DNA from: Neoconidiobolus thromboides FSU 785
Taxonomy: Eukaryota > Entomophthoromycota > Entomophthoromycetes > Entomophthorales > Neoconidiobolaceae
Assembly (NCBI GenBank): GCA_025603075.1
Contig: MU626334.1
Coordinates: forward strand, 28,921 to 92,920
DNA: 64,000 nt
Direction: 5' to 3'
In this document: piece by piece, positions 24,658 to 37,214 of the stretch
Layout of the letters: the number at the start of each line of letters is the position of its first letter
Numbering within the stretch: the stretch's first letter is position 1
Translations under genes and position numbers: made by a program
The notes under the pieces: generated by a model
The model's database searches: none
What the model saw: the letters and a program-made list of their open reading frames with translations, nothing else
What the model was told of the DNA's origin: nothing

Positions 24658-26209
24658 ATTTCTGTTTAAAAAAATGGTATTAGATAATTTATCTGGTTAT
24701 TTATATACTCTAAAAAATCAATTTATTATTCGTGAAATTGAGAATTAAATAATAATTTTAATTTATTAAATTTATTAATAATGTTACTTACTTTAGTAAC
24801 TTGAAAATTAAAATTATTTTAAACTATTTTTTATGCAATGTATGCACAAACGTACTAAACTTTCAAATGGTCCGCTTTGAAGATCTATTTTTCAATAGTT
24901 AACAATTAAAAAGTTAACTGGTTAAAAGTTTAGTACAAGTTTATGCTTACATTAAATAACAAAGACTATAAATTGTAATCTACAAAATTTAATATAACGA
25001 CTATGTTGATTTCTTGTGTTATATGTAATTGATGTTACTTCTATTATCATAGTCAAACTAAAATAGAGGAAAAGATAATTTAATTAAGTTTTATATTAGA
25101 TAGATTATCAAATATTATAATAATAAATAAAGTTAAATGATAACTTATATTAAATTATTTAATAAGAATCGATTGCTTTTTTTGTTCTTTAGATCAATCT
25201 CTGTCCAAAGTGTTTTATTTGAATAAAAAAACATTTTAACTATTTAAATAACTGGACTAAGGAATTCAAGCTATCAATAAACCACTTTTGAGGAGGTAAA
25301 TAGTGTGTTGATGGAGCTTCTGTCCTTTAAAAGTCTGAGAGATAAATTGTGAATTATATTGTTTCTACATTTCAATGAAGGTATTCATTAATTTGGGAAT
25401 GTAAATGAGTTTTAAGATGTTAACTAATGACTTTTCAATATAAAATAATAATAGAAATTATTTGAATAATAGAAATATCAAATCAATAAAAAATAGATCG
25501 AAATCAAATAAGACCTCAGTTTGGCTCTGTAATTAATATAAATATTATAGTAAATAAAAAATTTCAAAGTTGCCATTAAAAAGCCAAGTTTCGTAAATCT
25601 ACAATTTTAATTAAGTTTGAATTAAATTTGGGGTATAATTTATCTTTTATTAAATTTATAAACTGGGGTAAAAATAACAAATTAATAAAATCAATTCAAA
25701 ATATAAAAAAATACAAAATTAATTAGCTTTAAGGAACTAGAGATCATTGAAGTAAGTTAACACTAAAAAAAACATATTTATTTGGATTCAAACGCTATAT
25801 TAACACATCTTAAAAATATCAAAATAAATAATTCAGGTGTGATTATTAATTTTTAAAAAGGCAAGCAAAATCCAAAATTGACATTTTAGCAGGCCGAATT
25901 TTATTAACGAATTTCAAAAATATCAACAAAAAAAATGGATTTTAAACGGTTAAAAAAAATCATAACAAAAATAGCCAAAATAACACGTTAACATGGGATT
26001 TGGAAGCTTTCTAATATCAACAGTATTTTTAAGGCGTTGAGTTTAGATAACTAACAGCTCAACATTATATTAATAAGAAAGTAATAATAATTTACATACT
26101 TTTAGCTTTTTATTTCTTTTCTAATATTTAAAGATACATTAATTTGTTATTTATTTCTTTTCTTTTTATTTAATATTATTATCCTTTATTCAATTTATAA
26201 ACTAAAATT
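24658..26209. other. Intergenic between divergent genes
   Basis: Highly AT-rich, no supported gene. A pyrimidine-rich leader (TTTCTTTTC units) precedes the gelsolin-type gene start. Confidence 0.45.
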
Positions 26210-29200
26210 ATGGAGAATTTAAGTTTACAAACTTCACCAACATCGGAAGATTTATTATTAAGTATTGAAAAAGAAAAAGAAGAATTAAAAAAATTAAAAA
26301 AAGTAATAGCTTTATTTTACTTTATTTATATTAATGTATACTAACCCATTTTCTTTATTATTTCTCTAGGATTTAGATCAATTTAAACTTCAAAACAAAC
26401 GATTATTAAATCGCCATCAACGTATTATAGATGGTCAAGAATGGGAAGATGCATTGAATAATTTAAAACAAGTATCTCAAACAAAACTTGATGGTATGAA
26501 TCTAGTTAGTGGAAAACTATCTTATAAAAGACCGTCTAAAGAAAATTTAAATGGTTCCTTAGGTTTAATATCTAATAGTAAAGCTGACTTGTTTATTAAG
26601 CCATTAGACCCAGCTACAATTATAAATGATTTAGATAATAATATTAATAATGTTAAAAATCAAAATTTAAGTCCAATATTACATTATATTTCTTTGCCTG
26701 AAATAACAGAATCAACTCCTAATTCCAGAGATATGGATTCTACTGATACTTCCAATTCTTCTAATGAAATAGAAAATGATTTACCTCTATTACGTCAAAA
26801 TCAATATAATCATCATCATAATTTCCAGTATCGAAACACAATAGCCATTGAAATGAAAGAAAATCCCATTGAAGAAGAAGAAGAAGAAGAGAATTTTTAT
26901 GATGCTAATTTACAAGTATCTAATTTAACTCAAAGACAAGCTACTTCTTTACCTACATCACCCAATTTAAATTATTCTACTTTATCTAATGAAGTTAATA
27001 GTCAGGATGATATCAATCATCATCAAGATGATCACCTTTCTTTATCTTCTTCATCACAAACTTCAATGGATTATTCATATTATGAAGATTTAAGTGAAGC
27101 CGATGATTTTTTATCTATTAATTCACAATATGAGCAAGGAGAAGAAGAATTAATAGAAACTTCAGAAGAAGAAGAAGAAGAAGAAATTCAACAACATATG
27201 TTAAGTAATATAAATGAACAATCTAGTCCCTCTTTGATTTTAAGTTCTTCATCTACATTAAGTGTACCACAATCTATCATTCATAATGATAAACCCTATT
27301 TTGATGAAACTGTACAAACACCAATGTTAATTTCAGATAACATCACAGAGAATTGTACATCTTCTTCAAATCCTACACCTTTATTGGAACTTAATGATCA
27401 AAAGATAAAAGAAGAGGAAGAAGAAAAAGAAGAAGAAGAAGAATTATATTCATTTGATAACTTAAATCCAAATCCATTAAATCCATTAGGAACCAATTTA
27501 CATAAAAGACAAAAATCGAAATTTTCCATTTATAGTGCATCTACTTATCTTTCATGTAATGAAAACGAAAGTGAATTTGAAATTCAAGACGAGGATTCGG
27601 AAGTTTTTAATGACTGTGAGGAAATTGTAGATAAAAAAGAAATCTTTGAAGAAGAAGAAGAAGAAGAAGAAGAAGAAGAAGAAGAAGAAATTGGAATTTC
27701 TATTAGTAGAGTCAATACAATAACAAAAGAAAATTTAATTGATTTGGAAACGCCAAAAAAGCTACCAATGAATTTAATAAAACCTATAGAAATTGAAACA
27801 AATTCATATCCCATTGATATCGAGCTACAAAATGATATAATGAATAATAATGAGTTAAGTACTGCCTTAGACAATTTAAATTCAACTGAAGAAAAAAGAC
27901 AAAGTTTTGATAATAGTTTAGGTTTAAACTCCAATGTTAATGATATTGAAGATGGTAGTATTAATTTTCGATTAAGTTTAGGTTCTCTAAAAGAAGAATT
28001 AAACAATATGGTAACTAAATTAGAATACAAACCAAGTTTAAATTTTCAATTAAGTGGTAGTAATAATAATATGGAAAAACAAAACTATTTAAGATCTGGT
28101 CAATCTACTTTAACTAGCGCTTCTATCCTTTATCTAAATGAAAGAGATTCTAATAGAAATTCAAAAGATAGTCATTTTTTAAACAACAATAATAATGAAT
28201 CAACTACTTCTTTTATTAATGAACAAATTTTAGATAGTAATCATTGTCAACTATTATTAAATGATAATACGAACAATAATAATAACTATAATAATAGCTA
28301 TAATGATAATACAATTGAATTGACTACTTCAGATATTAACATTAACTCAAAGAATAATAATGATTTAATTGAATTTAGTCCCTTAAATTTTGATAGTCCA
28401 AAGAATGAAGTTATATCATCGTCAATTAATCAACACTGCACTAAAGAATCTTTATCTTCATTACATGAATTAATGTTTAATAAAGCATTTAAAAATCAAT
28501 CTCAACAAACCTCATCGAATTATGATAATAATACAGAAACTAAAGAAGAATCTAATATAATTGGAGATGCTACTATTACGCCTAAAAGGTTAAAAGAAAA
28601 ATTAAATTATTTACCACCATTAGAAAAAAGTAATTTATTAAAAGATGTATTAACTATATTTGATGAAACTAGTCAACAATTAAATAATAAAGAAGAAATT
28701 ATTAAAGAAAGTAATAATAATAATAATAATAATAATTTTATTCAACAAGATACTTTTCAAACAAATAGTTTAAGTTATCACACGATTAAAAATTTTAATA
28801 GTTATGATGTAAATTTAAAGAGTAACACAATTCATATTAATAAACTAAATCATAAATTATCAAAATCAAAATTGGGATTGAAGTTAACTAAATCTTTAGA
28901 TAATCAAAATAATGAATTAAATACAATGTATGAATTAAATAGTTTAAAAGGGAAAGGAAAATCAAGTATCTTCAGTAAAACACCAACAAGTAGTTTAAGA
29001 AATAAATTATTAAAATTTAAAAGTAGCCAATCAAATTTATCTATGGTAAATAAATTTCAACATAATAATTTACATCAACATAAAGAAAACAATATTAAAT
29101 CCAGTTCAAATTTAAGTTTAATTAAAAAATTCAAAAAAATGATGTTATTTAAAGATAAACAAATGACTATATCAACTACAGGTGCTTATCGATTATTTCA

Positions 29201-30887
29201 ATTTTCAAGTTTTAAGAATCATCCCTATCAAGCACCCTTAATTGCTAGTGGAGATGAAATATCAGCTAAATTATTAAGTAGTAAGAATGCCTATGTTTTA
29301 GAATGTGAATATTCTATCTTTCTTTGGTTTGGTAAAGATAGTAATGATCAATATCAAAGAGAAGCTTCAAGATTTGCTGGTGTAAGTATTAATAATATAT
29401 AATATTTATACTTATTTTAATGTTAATGTTAATCTTAATATTTATTTTAGTCATTATTAAAAAGTTCTCGTCCTGAATTACCAGCCCATCATACTATTCG
29501 TGTAGAATTTGAAGGTAGTGAACATTCCAATTTTACTAGTAAATTTAAAGATTGGGATGAATTAAATGAAATGAAAGATAGTTTAACTGGCTTAAAATCA
29601 GACCAAAGTAAGTTAATTAAAAGAATTTATAATTATTTATATAAAATATATTTATTAATATATAATTTAATTTAATTAGATATTAATCATAATAATCTAT
29701 TAAAAATATATCAAACGACATATCATGATCCTTTGAATGAATTAGATGAACATACATTTGTATCTTTAAAAATATGGTTAATGAAAAATCAAGATGAGCA
29801 TTTAGAATTAAATGAACGTGAATTTGGTATATTTTATAGTAATGAATCTTATATATTATTATATCATTATAAAGATTCTTATCAAATGGATCATCATATT
29901 ATATTTTATTGGATTGGCTATCATTCTAAAAGAGCAAAAGAACCAATATTACCACCTAGTAAAGTAGCTTTAGATAATAATGTAGAAGCATTAATGGTAC
30001 AAATATTACAAGGAAAAGAACCGTCTTTATTTATGAAATTATTTAATGGAATATTGATAACAAAATGGGGAAATCGTCGTAATCAACTATGTAATCCTAA
30101 TGAAAAAGTAATGTATCATGTAATAGGTCAACAATCAGATCATATTAAAGTTGAACAAACTTCATGTCATAGTAAATATTTATGTTCTGGACATTCATTC
30201 ATATTTATTTATAAAGAAAAAGTATATATCTGGCATGGAATTGGTAGTTTTTTATTTGAAAGATTAGCTGCAGTTAATGCTAGTAAAAAATTAGCCCCAC
30301 CTCATTATCAATTACAAGAAATTCGAGAAAAATTAGAACCTAAGAAGTTTTTTAATTTAATTGGGGAAAGAAGTGATTATGCTGATGCTTTACAATGGGC
30401 AAGAAAACCTTTTTTATTAGGTCAATATAAAGTTCGATGTTTTGAATTGAAATTGAATGTAGATTTACAAACATGTAATATAATTGAAATTTATAACTTT
30501 CATCAAAGTGATTTGAAATTAAATAAGATCATCTTATTAGATACTTATTTTGATTTATTTATATGGTTTAAATATTCAATTAATCAAGATCAATTAAATT
30601 GGATTAATTATTTAAATATGAGTATGGAATATACTAATTTAATTAATTTAAAAGAAAATCGACCTTTTAAATTGAAACCTATTATGGTACTTCCAGGTCA
30701 TGAACCCTTAGAATTTATTGCTCAATTTCCTGGATGGTCTGGACCTTTTGATTTATTTAAAAAAAATCCTATGTTTAAACCTACTACGTTAAAGAGGAAA
30801 CAATCTGTTTACGCACTTCCAGTTGAATATATATTGGCTAAATTAGGTGCTAATCCTTCTCCTTATCAATCTAAAACATTATTTTAA
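26210..30887 (+). CDS. Gelsolin/villin-domain protein with long disordered N-terminus
   Basis: Four exons, 26210-26302, 26370-29381, 29451-29607 and 29680-30887, in phase, encode 1,489 aa. The N-terminal two thirds are low-complexity: Glu runs coded by GAA repeats, Asn runs and Ser-rich stretches. Gelsolin-like segments begin at about residue 965: AYRLFQFSSFK...PLIASGDEISAKLLSSKNAYVLE and FLWFGKDSN. Next comes ESYILLYHYKDS with IFYWIGYHSKRAK, then HSFIFIYKEKVYIWHGIGS and a last repeat with FDLFIWFK. The end FIAQFPGW.GPFDLF resembles the fungal villin/fragmin-type proteins that carry a long variable N-terminal region. These proteins bind, cap or sever actin. No headpiece is evident. The family call is firm; activity is not shown. 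Confidence 0.85.
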
Positions 30888-31573
30888 ATAATTTAAATTG
30901 ATTTTCTTATCTTTTCTTATTTTTTATGTAATAGTTATTTTATTCGCATTATTATTTAATTAAAAAAATATTATTTTTATTTATTATATTATTTTAAATT
31001 ATTTCTTTAAATTATTTCTTTAAATTTTATATTATATAAAAAATAAAGATTTAGATTAATTATTAAAATTAAAAAAAATTCCATATTTGATATCTGGAAT
31101 TATTACTAATTTATTAAATGGGGGTGTTTTTTTTAGTTTCATTACTTTTCTCTATTTTTAAGCGCTATTTGAGTAGAAAAGCTATTAGTAAAATTCTTAA
31201 ACAAAAAAATACATCCCCAAATGTTCTTATTAATAAATTAAATTAATAAATCAATTAAAAGAAGTAAAAAGTAAATTAAAAGTAATGATTGATAAAACAA
31301 AATAATTGTTATATAGAATTATTAATGAATCAATATAATATTAATAAACAAATTGTAGTAATAATAATAAATATATCTTTTATTTTTTAACATTTGATAG
31401 TTCAATTATTTACTTCTATCAATTTTATATTTTAATTAAGTTTTCGATTCCATTTATAAAAAAATAATTATAGAACATATTTAAATTAAAAATGAAATAA
31501 AAATGAAATTGTTCTTTACTTTTATTTCCCATTGATTTCATTTTAATTATTGATTAATTAAAATCAAATAAAT
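30888..31573. other. Intergenic with one MITE
   Basis: Contains MITE copy 6, about 230 bp downstream of the gelsolin-type stop codon. Nothing else supported. Confidence 0.45.
31120..31218 (+). mobile_element. MITE copy 6
   Basis: 99 bp with perfect AAAT repeats at 31116-31119 and 31219-31222, left end GGGGGTG and right end CATCCCC. Confidence 0.9.
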
Positions 31574-32458
31574 ATGCTACTCCTTCTAACGCTATTAATG
31601 AGCTATTTTCATTTCATCAATTCCACCAAATCATGTCAATCCTCTGGTAGTGTCTCTATTATCATGGATTCTACTATTTCTAGTTTACAGGATATAACTT
31701 CAATATTAGAAGAAAATCAATATAAAAGTAGTATTTTTTATTCAACTACGAACTTAAGGTTTGGACTAACTAGTGAACAACAAGAAATATTAAAGAGTCA
31801 ATTCCATGCTGGTCATGAAATCGGGATAAAATTGGAATTAAATAATAATGAGAAGGCAGTAGATAAAGAGATCTTAACTAATCAAAAGAAAATTCATTCC
31901 ATAATTCAAAGATATCCAAAATTCATTATGTATCTAGAAGCTATAAAAGAAGTTATAAAGCCAACATTATCTATTCTCAATTTAATCTCAATAACACCTA
32001 ACTTATCAATTGAAGATATACAATCCGATCAATTACTTACTTTATTTGATAAATATGATTCAAGTGAAACTTCCTTTATTTTAGATTTGTCGAATAATAA
32101 TATAAGTTTATTAAAATTTAATCAATTAATTGAAAATATTAAAAAGAATGGGTTTACTGTTATTCCATTGAGTCAATGTCTAGGGGAGTCCTCTAGTTAT
32201 AATTTCAATTTATTAGATATTGATATTAATAATAAAGATGATACTGAAAAAGAAGAAAAGAATATTTCAAGTAAAGAAGTTATGAATATAAAAGAAGATA
32301 GTGACGAAAGACAAATGTATGAAATAGAAGAGAAAATTATACCAAGTAAGATAGTTCGCTTAAAATTTTTTGGAAATAAATATTCCACATTGTCTGAAGC
32401 AGAAGTTAAAGTTAATAAAAACTTAAAAAAACCCAAGAAAAAATATAGGAAAGAGTAA
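31574..32458 (+). CDS. Secreted deacetylase-fold protein with lost catalytic motifs (CE4-like pseudoenzyme)
   Basis: Single exon, 294 aa. A signal peptide of about 17 residues precedes C21. The order of elements follows fungal chitin deacetylases of carbohydrate esterase family 4: a strand GSVSIIMDST where the family has (T/Y)(F/Y)DDG, a helix and strand SILEENQYKSSIFYSTTN, AGHEIGIKLELN where the family has GHEIGSHTxxH, and a closing GFTVIPLSQCLGE like GYxxVTVxECLG. C21 and C202 would make the usual disulfide. The metal-binding Asp and His residues are all replaced, so no deacetylase activity is expected. The C-terminal 80 residues are charged and Lys-rich. Fold assignment is my inference from motif order; an unrelated secreted protein is possible. 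Confidence 0.6.
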   Translation: MLLLLTLLMSYFHFINSTKSCQSSGSVSIIMDSTISSLQDITSILEENQYKSSIFYSTTNLRFGLTSEQQEILKSQFHAGHEIGIKLELNNNEKAVDKEILTNQKKIHSIIQRYPKFIMYLEAIKEVIKPTLSILNLISITPNLSIEDIQSDQLLTLFDKYDSSETSFILDLSNNNISLLKFNQLIENIKKNGFTVIPLSQCLGESSSYNFNLLDIDINNKDDTEKEEKNISSKEVMNIKEDSDERQMYEIEEKIIPSKIVRLKFFGNKYSTLSEAEVKVNKNLKKPKKKYRKE

Positions 32459-32898
32459 GAAAGAATGAAGAGGTGAGAAGATGTCAATTTAGGGATATAA
32501 TTAATAATAAAAAACCATCTTAATGAATGAAAAATAATTAAAGTTAAAAGTTAAAAGTTAATTCTTTGTTATTATAAATTTATATAATTTAATTATATAT
32601 TATTATAGTTTATAATATATGAAGTTATTTTTCATTTTAATTTTTATTCATTTTATATATAGCATTGACATTGAATGATTTGTTAGTAAAATGAATAATA
32701 AAAAGATATTAGAATATGAATTTTGATACTCAAACTCATACAAAAAGTACACCAAATCATGGAACCTATCTAATTTATGTATTCATTTAAAATAATAGAA
32801 ATCTATAATGCGCCTTTGATTCTCTTCTCTATACTTGACTGAAGTTATCTTTAAAGTAACTTTTTGCAAATTTTTACTACTTTGTTTTATGACTTAAT
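32459..32898. other. Intergenic
   Basis: No gene seen; AT-rich spacer between the deacetylase-fold gene and the decayed gene on the opposite strand. Confidence 0.4.
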
Positions 32899-33800
32899 TA
32901 TTGACCCTATTAAATAAAACCAATTTTTCATTAAATTTCTTTGCATTATATTTATTAAGAATTATTTGATCTGTAGTAGGACCTAAAATAACATCAGTAG
33001 TAGCCAAAATTTCCCCCAACATGTGGAATGCTATCAAAACCAAGAGTTAAAGTATATCTCATCTATTTTAAAGCTTAATTATCATAAGCCATTTTAGAAA
33101 TATTGATTAATAGTAAATTGATAAGGCAAGAAGCTAAAGCAGATGATTTATAATTTTCTCTACTTACAGTACAATAAATACCACAATCCCTATCATAAGC
33201 AGTGATTCAAGGCCCACAGTTTGATTTAGTTTCTGAAATTGATATTAACTCAAATTACTAGAATTATATTGTATAGCTGTAGTTCTTAACATATCATTAG
33301 CTAGAGGGCAAAATTTTCAATGCCTAACAAATGGTTATCCGATTGAATAGTTCGGAGCTTTACTATGATATAATTGAAATCTTCAATTCTAGGGACCACA
33401 TACAAATAACCTTCCTCTTTGTTTGAAGGTCGAAGTTCCATAATGTTTAAATTTTTTATGACATGAATAGAATTTGTGATCTTAATTAAAAAATTATCAG
33501 TACAATATTGACGACATGTTATATAACATGATTTAAAATCACGAAAAGAGCTCTTTCCTTCATACTATTCAACAGATTTACTAATGATTTCTTTTCCTAC
33601 TATTGATAATTATATTGATACTTTGGTAGTATATCTACTCCAAATTATACTATATTATGGTCAATTTTATGATAAATCTTATCTAAATAAGTCAATCCAA
33701 ATAAATTTTTATCTACAATAGTAATAATAATAAAAAATAAGACCGATAAAGTTAAAAACATCTGGTTTTCTTAAATCTGTTTGATACATTTTAGTTTTAT
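32899..33800 (-). pseudogene. Decayed multi-exon gene, family unknown
   Basis: Reading the minus strand gives long open segments in shifting frames. From about 33.57 to 33.31 kb a run of roughly 80 codons includes CRQYCTDNFLIKITNS, MELRPSNKEEGYLYVVP and RTIQSDNHLLGIENF. It then shifts to PLANDMLRTTAIQYNSSN. Next come DRDCGIYCTVSRENYKSSAL and SCLINLLLINISKMAYDN, broken by single stops. The end is MLGEILATTDVILGP...LVLFNRVNN and a stop at about 32899. Codon-like composition with several isolated stops and frame changes is what a recently dead gene looks like. The paired Cys residues hint at a secreted product. I do not recognise the family. Confidence 0.5.
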
Positions 33801-35374
33801 ATATAGTTTTCTTCCAAATACTTTGAATATTAATTATAAATCAAACATGATAATTTACTTATTAATATATTAAAATATAAGACTGATTACAATCTTATAA
33901 AAATTCTTGTATATATCGTAGAAGACTTCATACCTAGTTAAAATATTATTTGATACATTATTTTATCTTTTTATATCAACTGATTTATTAAGTTTATGTC
34001 AAATTGCTTATAATCCTTTGATTCTAACGATTATTCGATTTTCTAATTTTTATGAGTGCTCAAATTATTCTATATGCACAGCAGTTATGATTATTTCTAA
34101 AATAATTAAACTACAGCAAGGAATAAAGATAAAACAAAAAGTAGCCCAACTACCTAGGCTCAACTATAAAAAATTCCTATTCCTATAATTTGTTTTATTA
34201 AATCATTATATAACATTTTTCATAACTAATCACCTTTTTTGAGGAAATTTGAGTAGTAAGAATATAGAAACATTACATTTTATTTTAGTTTACAAGGAAA
34301 ATGCTTACTTATAGACATGAATACTTGGTATTGTAACTAAAAACTTTTTATTGATTTTTAACCAAAAAAGGATGATTACCTATAAAATGACTCTGACTTA
34401 TATTCTGTTAAGATTGTAATAGTAGTGTATGTGAATATCTTTGTTTAATTTTTTATCCATTTTTTAAACAATAAAAAAGTTGAACAACTTATTAATCAAT
34501 GTTCAAATGAAGACACCTATATACTAAATTCTGTTTATTTATTTAAATATACCAATCCGAAAGGGAAAGTGTTAAAATTTGGTTATAAAAAATGAGCAAT
34601 CTAATTGAAATTTGAGAAGTAGTATAATATATAGACGCTATGATGAAGTTATAAAATTGGACCAATGAACTCCCTTAGAAGATCTGTTAGCGATAACTAT
34701 AAATGTTCGCATTCATTTATAGTCAAAGCGACTTACTCTAAAAAGAGAATATTGATTTAAGGTGATGGTGCTATATTGATTGAAATTTAATCAATAAAAA
34801 GCTTATGAAGAATCCAAATCATTGATGCTATAAAAAAGTAGTGAACAGATAAAGTGATATCAGTTAAAGCTCCTATTATAACAAAAAGAGAATAGCTCAA
34901 GCCTGAGAGTTAATAAAGTGACTTTTAATAAAGACTATTATGTATGATTTTCAAAAGAAGTGGTAGTATTTACAGCCAAAGAATCGGTGAGAAACTCTAT
35001 AATACACTTCTCTATATTCAAATAATTATCATTCCCTCATCATTGGCTCAAAACTATACAGTTATGCAAACGAAGTGTAGTTATCAAGAAGTACTCTCTA
35101 AATGACTGAATTAAGTTTAAGAGTAGTAATGTTTTATGTTTTATGTTTTTCCATTAAAATTGTAAATGAATCAAAACTTAGGCATCAGCATAAAATATTA
35201 GCATAAACTTAAACCAAGTATAATTTGTTCATATGAATAAATTTAATTATGAAATCCAATTTTAAATCATGCTAAAAATAAAATAAACTTCAGTTAGAAT
35301 TAATAATCAACTACAATTAAAAAAGATAGCTATAATTAAATTATATTACTCTTTTAACCCTTAATATATAATTA
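33801..35374. other. Gene-poor region upstream of the MHR gene
   Basis: No supported gene. The stretch 34.6-35.1 kb is less AT-rich and may be old coding sequence, but no frame stays open. No Cys6 zinc-cluster exon could be found for the downstream regulator. Confidence 0.4.
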
Positions 35375-37072
35375 ATGGACTCCATTATAGTAGTGAGTAA
35401 TAAGGGGATGAAATTGGATAATAACTTTAAAAAAAAAGAAATAGCAATTAAGGAATATGTTCCCAATAAATTATTACCAGAATGGAAGTTAAAGGGTCGA
35501 TATATGGTTTATAGTAGTAAAAGGAAGGATAAGAACTCAAAAGAAAACAAAAACACAGAGTCTAAAGAAAAGCAGAAGACTCAAGAACAACAAATATTAC
35601 CTGAGTATAGAGTAATAAACCAAATAAATAGTAATTTATGTAATTGGAAGTGCATAGCGTTATTTAAATCAATTTTGAAAGAAACAGTGGAAATGGAAGG
35701 GGAACAACAAATTTATATTAAAAAAGATAGTAGTTTTGAATATTTTGGTAAAAACCCAGTTGGCAATTTAATTATCAATTATTTTTCATTAAACCTAATC
35801 AATAATAAAAGGAAAAAGAAATTAAAACTAAAACAGTTTAATGAAGTTAAGTTGATCAACTTGAGGGTTATTAATCGATCTAACTTAAATGTGAAATGGT
35901 TTGAAAGTGAATGTATTGATGCTTATTTTGATTATTTCAATCCTTATTTTCCAGTGGTCGATGAAATTGCATTTCGTAACAAACCTAATGAACTACTAAA
36001 AAAAGTAGTAATAGGAATGGGGTATAAATATATACCAAATTTAAAATATGATAATGAAATATTACAACAATTGGACAGTAAGTTAATTGATTTATTTTTA
36101 AATAGCTATTTTAAACCTAGTATCTCTTTAGTCCAAAGTTTAGTATTAATTACCAATTTTCAAGTATTATTGAGTTTAATAGATAAATTTTGGTATTTTC
36201 AGAATAGTTCTATAAAATTAAGTATTATGTTAGGTTTAAATAAAAATATACCAAAATCATTAAATTTAAATAAAAGAATGATAAGATATCGCTATCATCT
36301 TTGGTGGGGTAGTTGTATTCACGATAAATACTATTCACTAGCACTAAATCGACCAACTTCCATTCAACCGGAAGATTGGTATTTACCTTATCCTAAAATT
36401 ATAAACTTGAATAGATTGCCTGATATTCCTACCTCAATTCAAAAAAAGGAAATAAGAGAAATAGCTTCAGGTATGTATTGGCGATGGATGGCTTTATTAA
36501 CAGAAATCATTGGATATATAAAAATATATCGTAATAAAAGGGAGAGTGAAGATGTCGATTTATTACAAAAAGAATTAGATTGGATCTTAAAGAAAGTAGA
36601 AAAAAGTATTAATTATTTTAAAAATATAATGCAACGTATTTATTCTAATCAACCAAAATGGGTCTATAATATATGTATTATATTTGTTTTATATATAATT
36701 AAATTTTCCAACTCATTAATAATAGAAGTAATTAATTTATATATTAAATTACCCTTAGCAAGAAAAGTGAGTTATTACGAAAAAATAGCTATCAATTCAG
36801 CTATACAAATTCTTAATGCCACAGGTGAATTAGGAGAAGTATTTTGTAAATATGGGGTACCTTTTAGATTTATTAGTTTAGGGAATGCAATCCTTGTTTT
36901 AGCTACTAAATTATGCTCTGAAAATTCAAAAGATTTAGCTTATTCAGAAAAAGAATTGAAAACATTAATCGAAAAAGGATTGGAATATTTAAATAATGCT
37001 TCTCCTTATAATCCAATTGTTAAAGAAGTTATGAAAGTTATTACTGATCTTATTGAACTTCCGGATTCTTAA
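35375..37072 (+). CDS. Fungal-specific MHR (fungal_trans) domain protein without visible zinc cluster
   Basis: Single exon, 565 aa. Residues about 175-430 carry the Middle Homology Region of fungal zinc-cluster regulators: CIDAYFDYFNPYFPVVDE, LVLITNFQVLLSLIDKFWYF, SIKLSIMLGLN and RYRYHLWWGSCIHDKYYSLALNRP followed by the PEDW segment. In the family this domain follows a Zn2Cys6 DNA-binding domain and regulates activity. Here the N-terminal 110 residues are Lys-rich and contain only two close cysteines (NLCNWKC), so no zinc cluster exists in this frame. Either an upstream exon is missed or the protein acts without its own DNA-binding domain. Targets cannot be inferred. Confidence 0.75.
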   Translation: MDSIIVVSNKGMKLDNNFKKKEIAIKEYVPNKLLPEWKLKGRYMVYSSKRKDKNSKENKNTESKEKQKTQEQQILPEYRVINQINSNLCNWKCIALFKSILKETVEMEGEQQIYIKKDSSFEYFGKNPVGNLIINYFSLNLINNKRKKKLKLKQFNEVKLINLRVINRSNLNVKWFESECIDAYFDYFNPYFPVVDEIAFRNKPNELLKKVVIGMGYKYIPNLKYDNEILQQLDSKLIDLFLNSYFKPSISLVQSLVLITNFQVLLSLIDKFWYFQNSSIKLSIMLGLNKNIPKSLNLNKRMIRYRYHLWWGSCIHDKYYSLALNRPTSIQPEDWYLPYPKIINLNRLPDIPTSIQKKEIREIASGMYWRWMALLTEIIGYIKIYRNKRESEDVDLLQKELDWILKKVEKSINYFKNIMQRIYSNQPKWVYNICIIFVLYIIKFSNSLIIEVINLYIKLPLARKVSYYEKIAINSAIQILNATGELGEVFCKYGVPFRFISLGNAILVLATKLCSENSKDLAYSEKELKTLIEKGLEYLNNASPYNPIVKEVMKVITDLIELPDS

Positions 37073-37214
37073 AGCATACTCTTTTGTAATACTATTTATT
37101 TGCATTATTTTATAATAAATTTCAATTATTCTATTTATTATTAAATTATTATTTTTGTCAAAAATTAAAATTTATTAAAAAAAGTAAAGATAAAAAGTGT
37201 TAAGATCAACTTAT

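Noticed and set aside
27584-28030. 148-codon minus-strand frame rich in Ser
   Set aside because: It is the antisense of the GAA/Glu tracts of the gelsolin-type gene, so the Ser run is a shadow.
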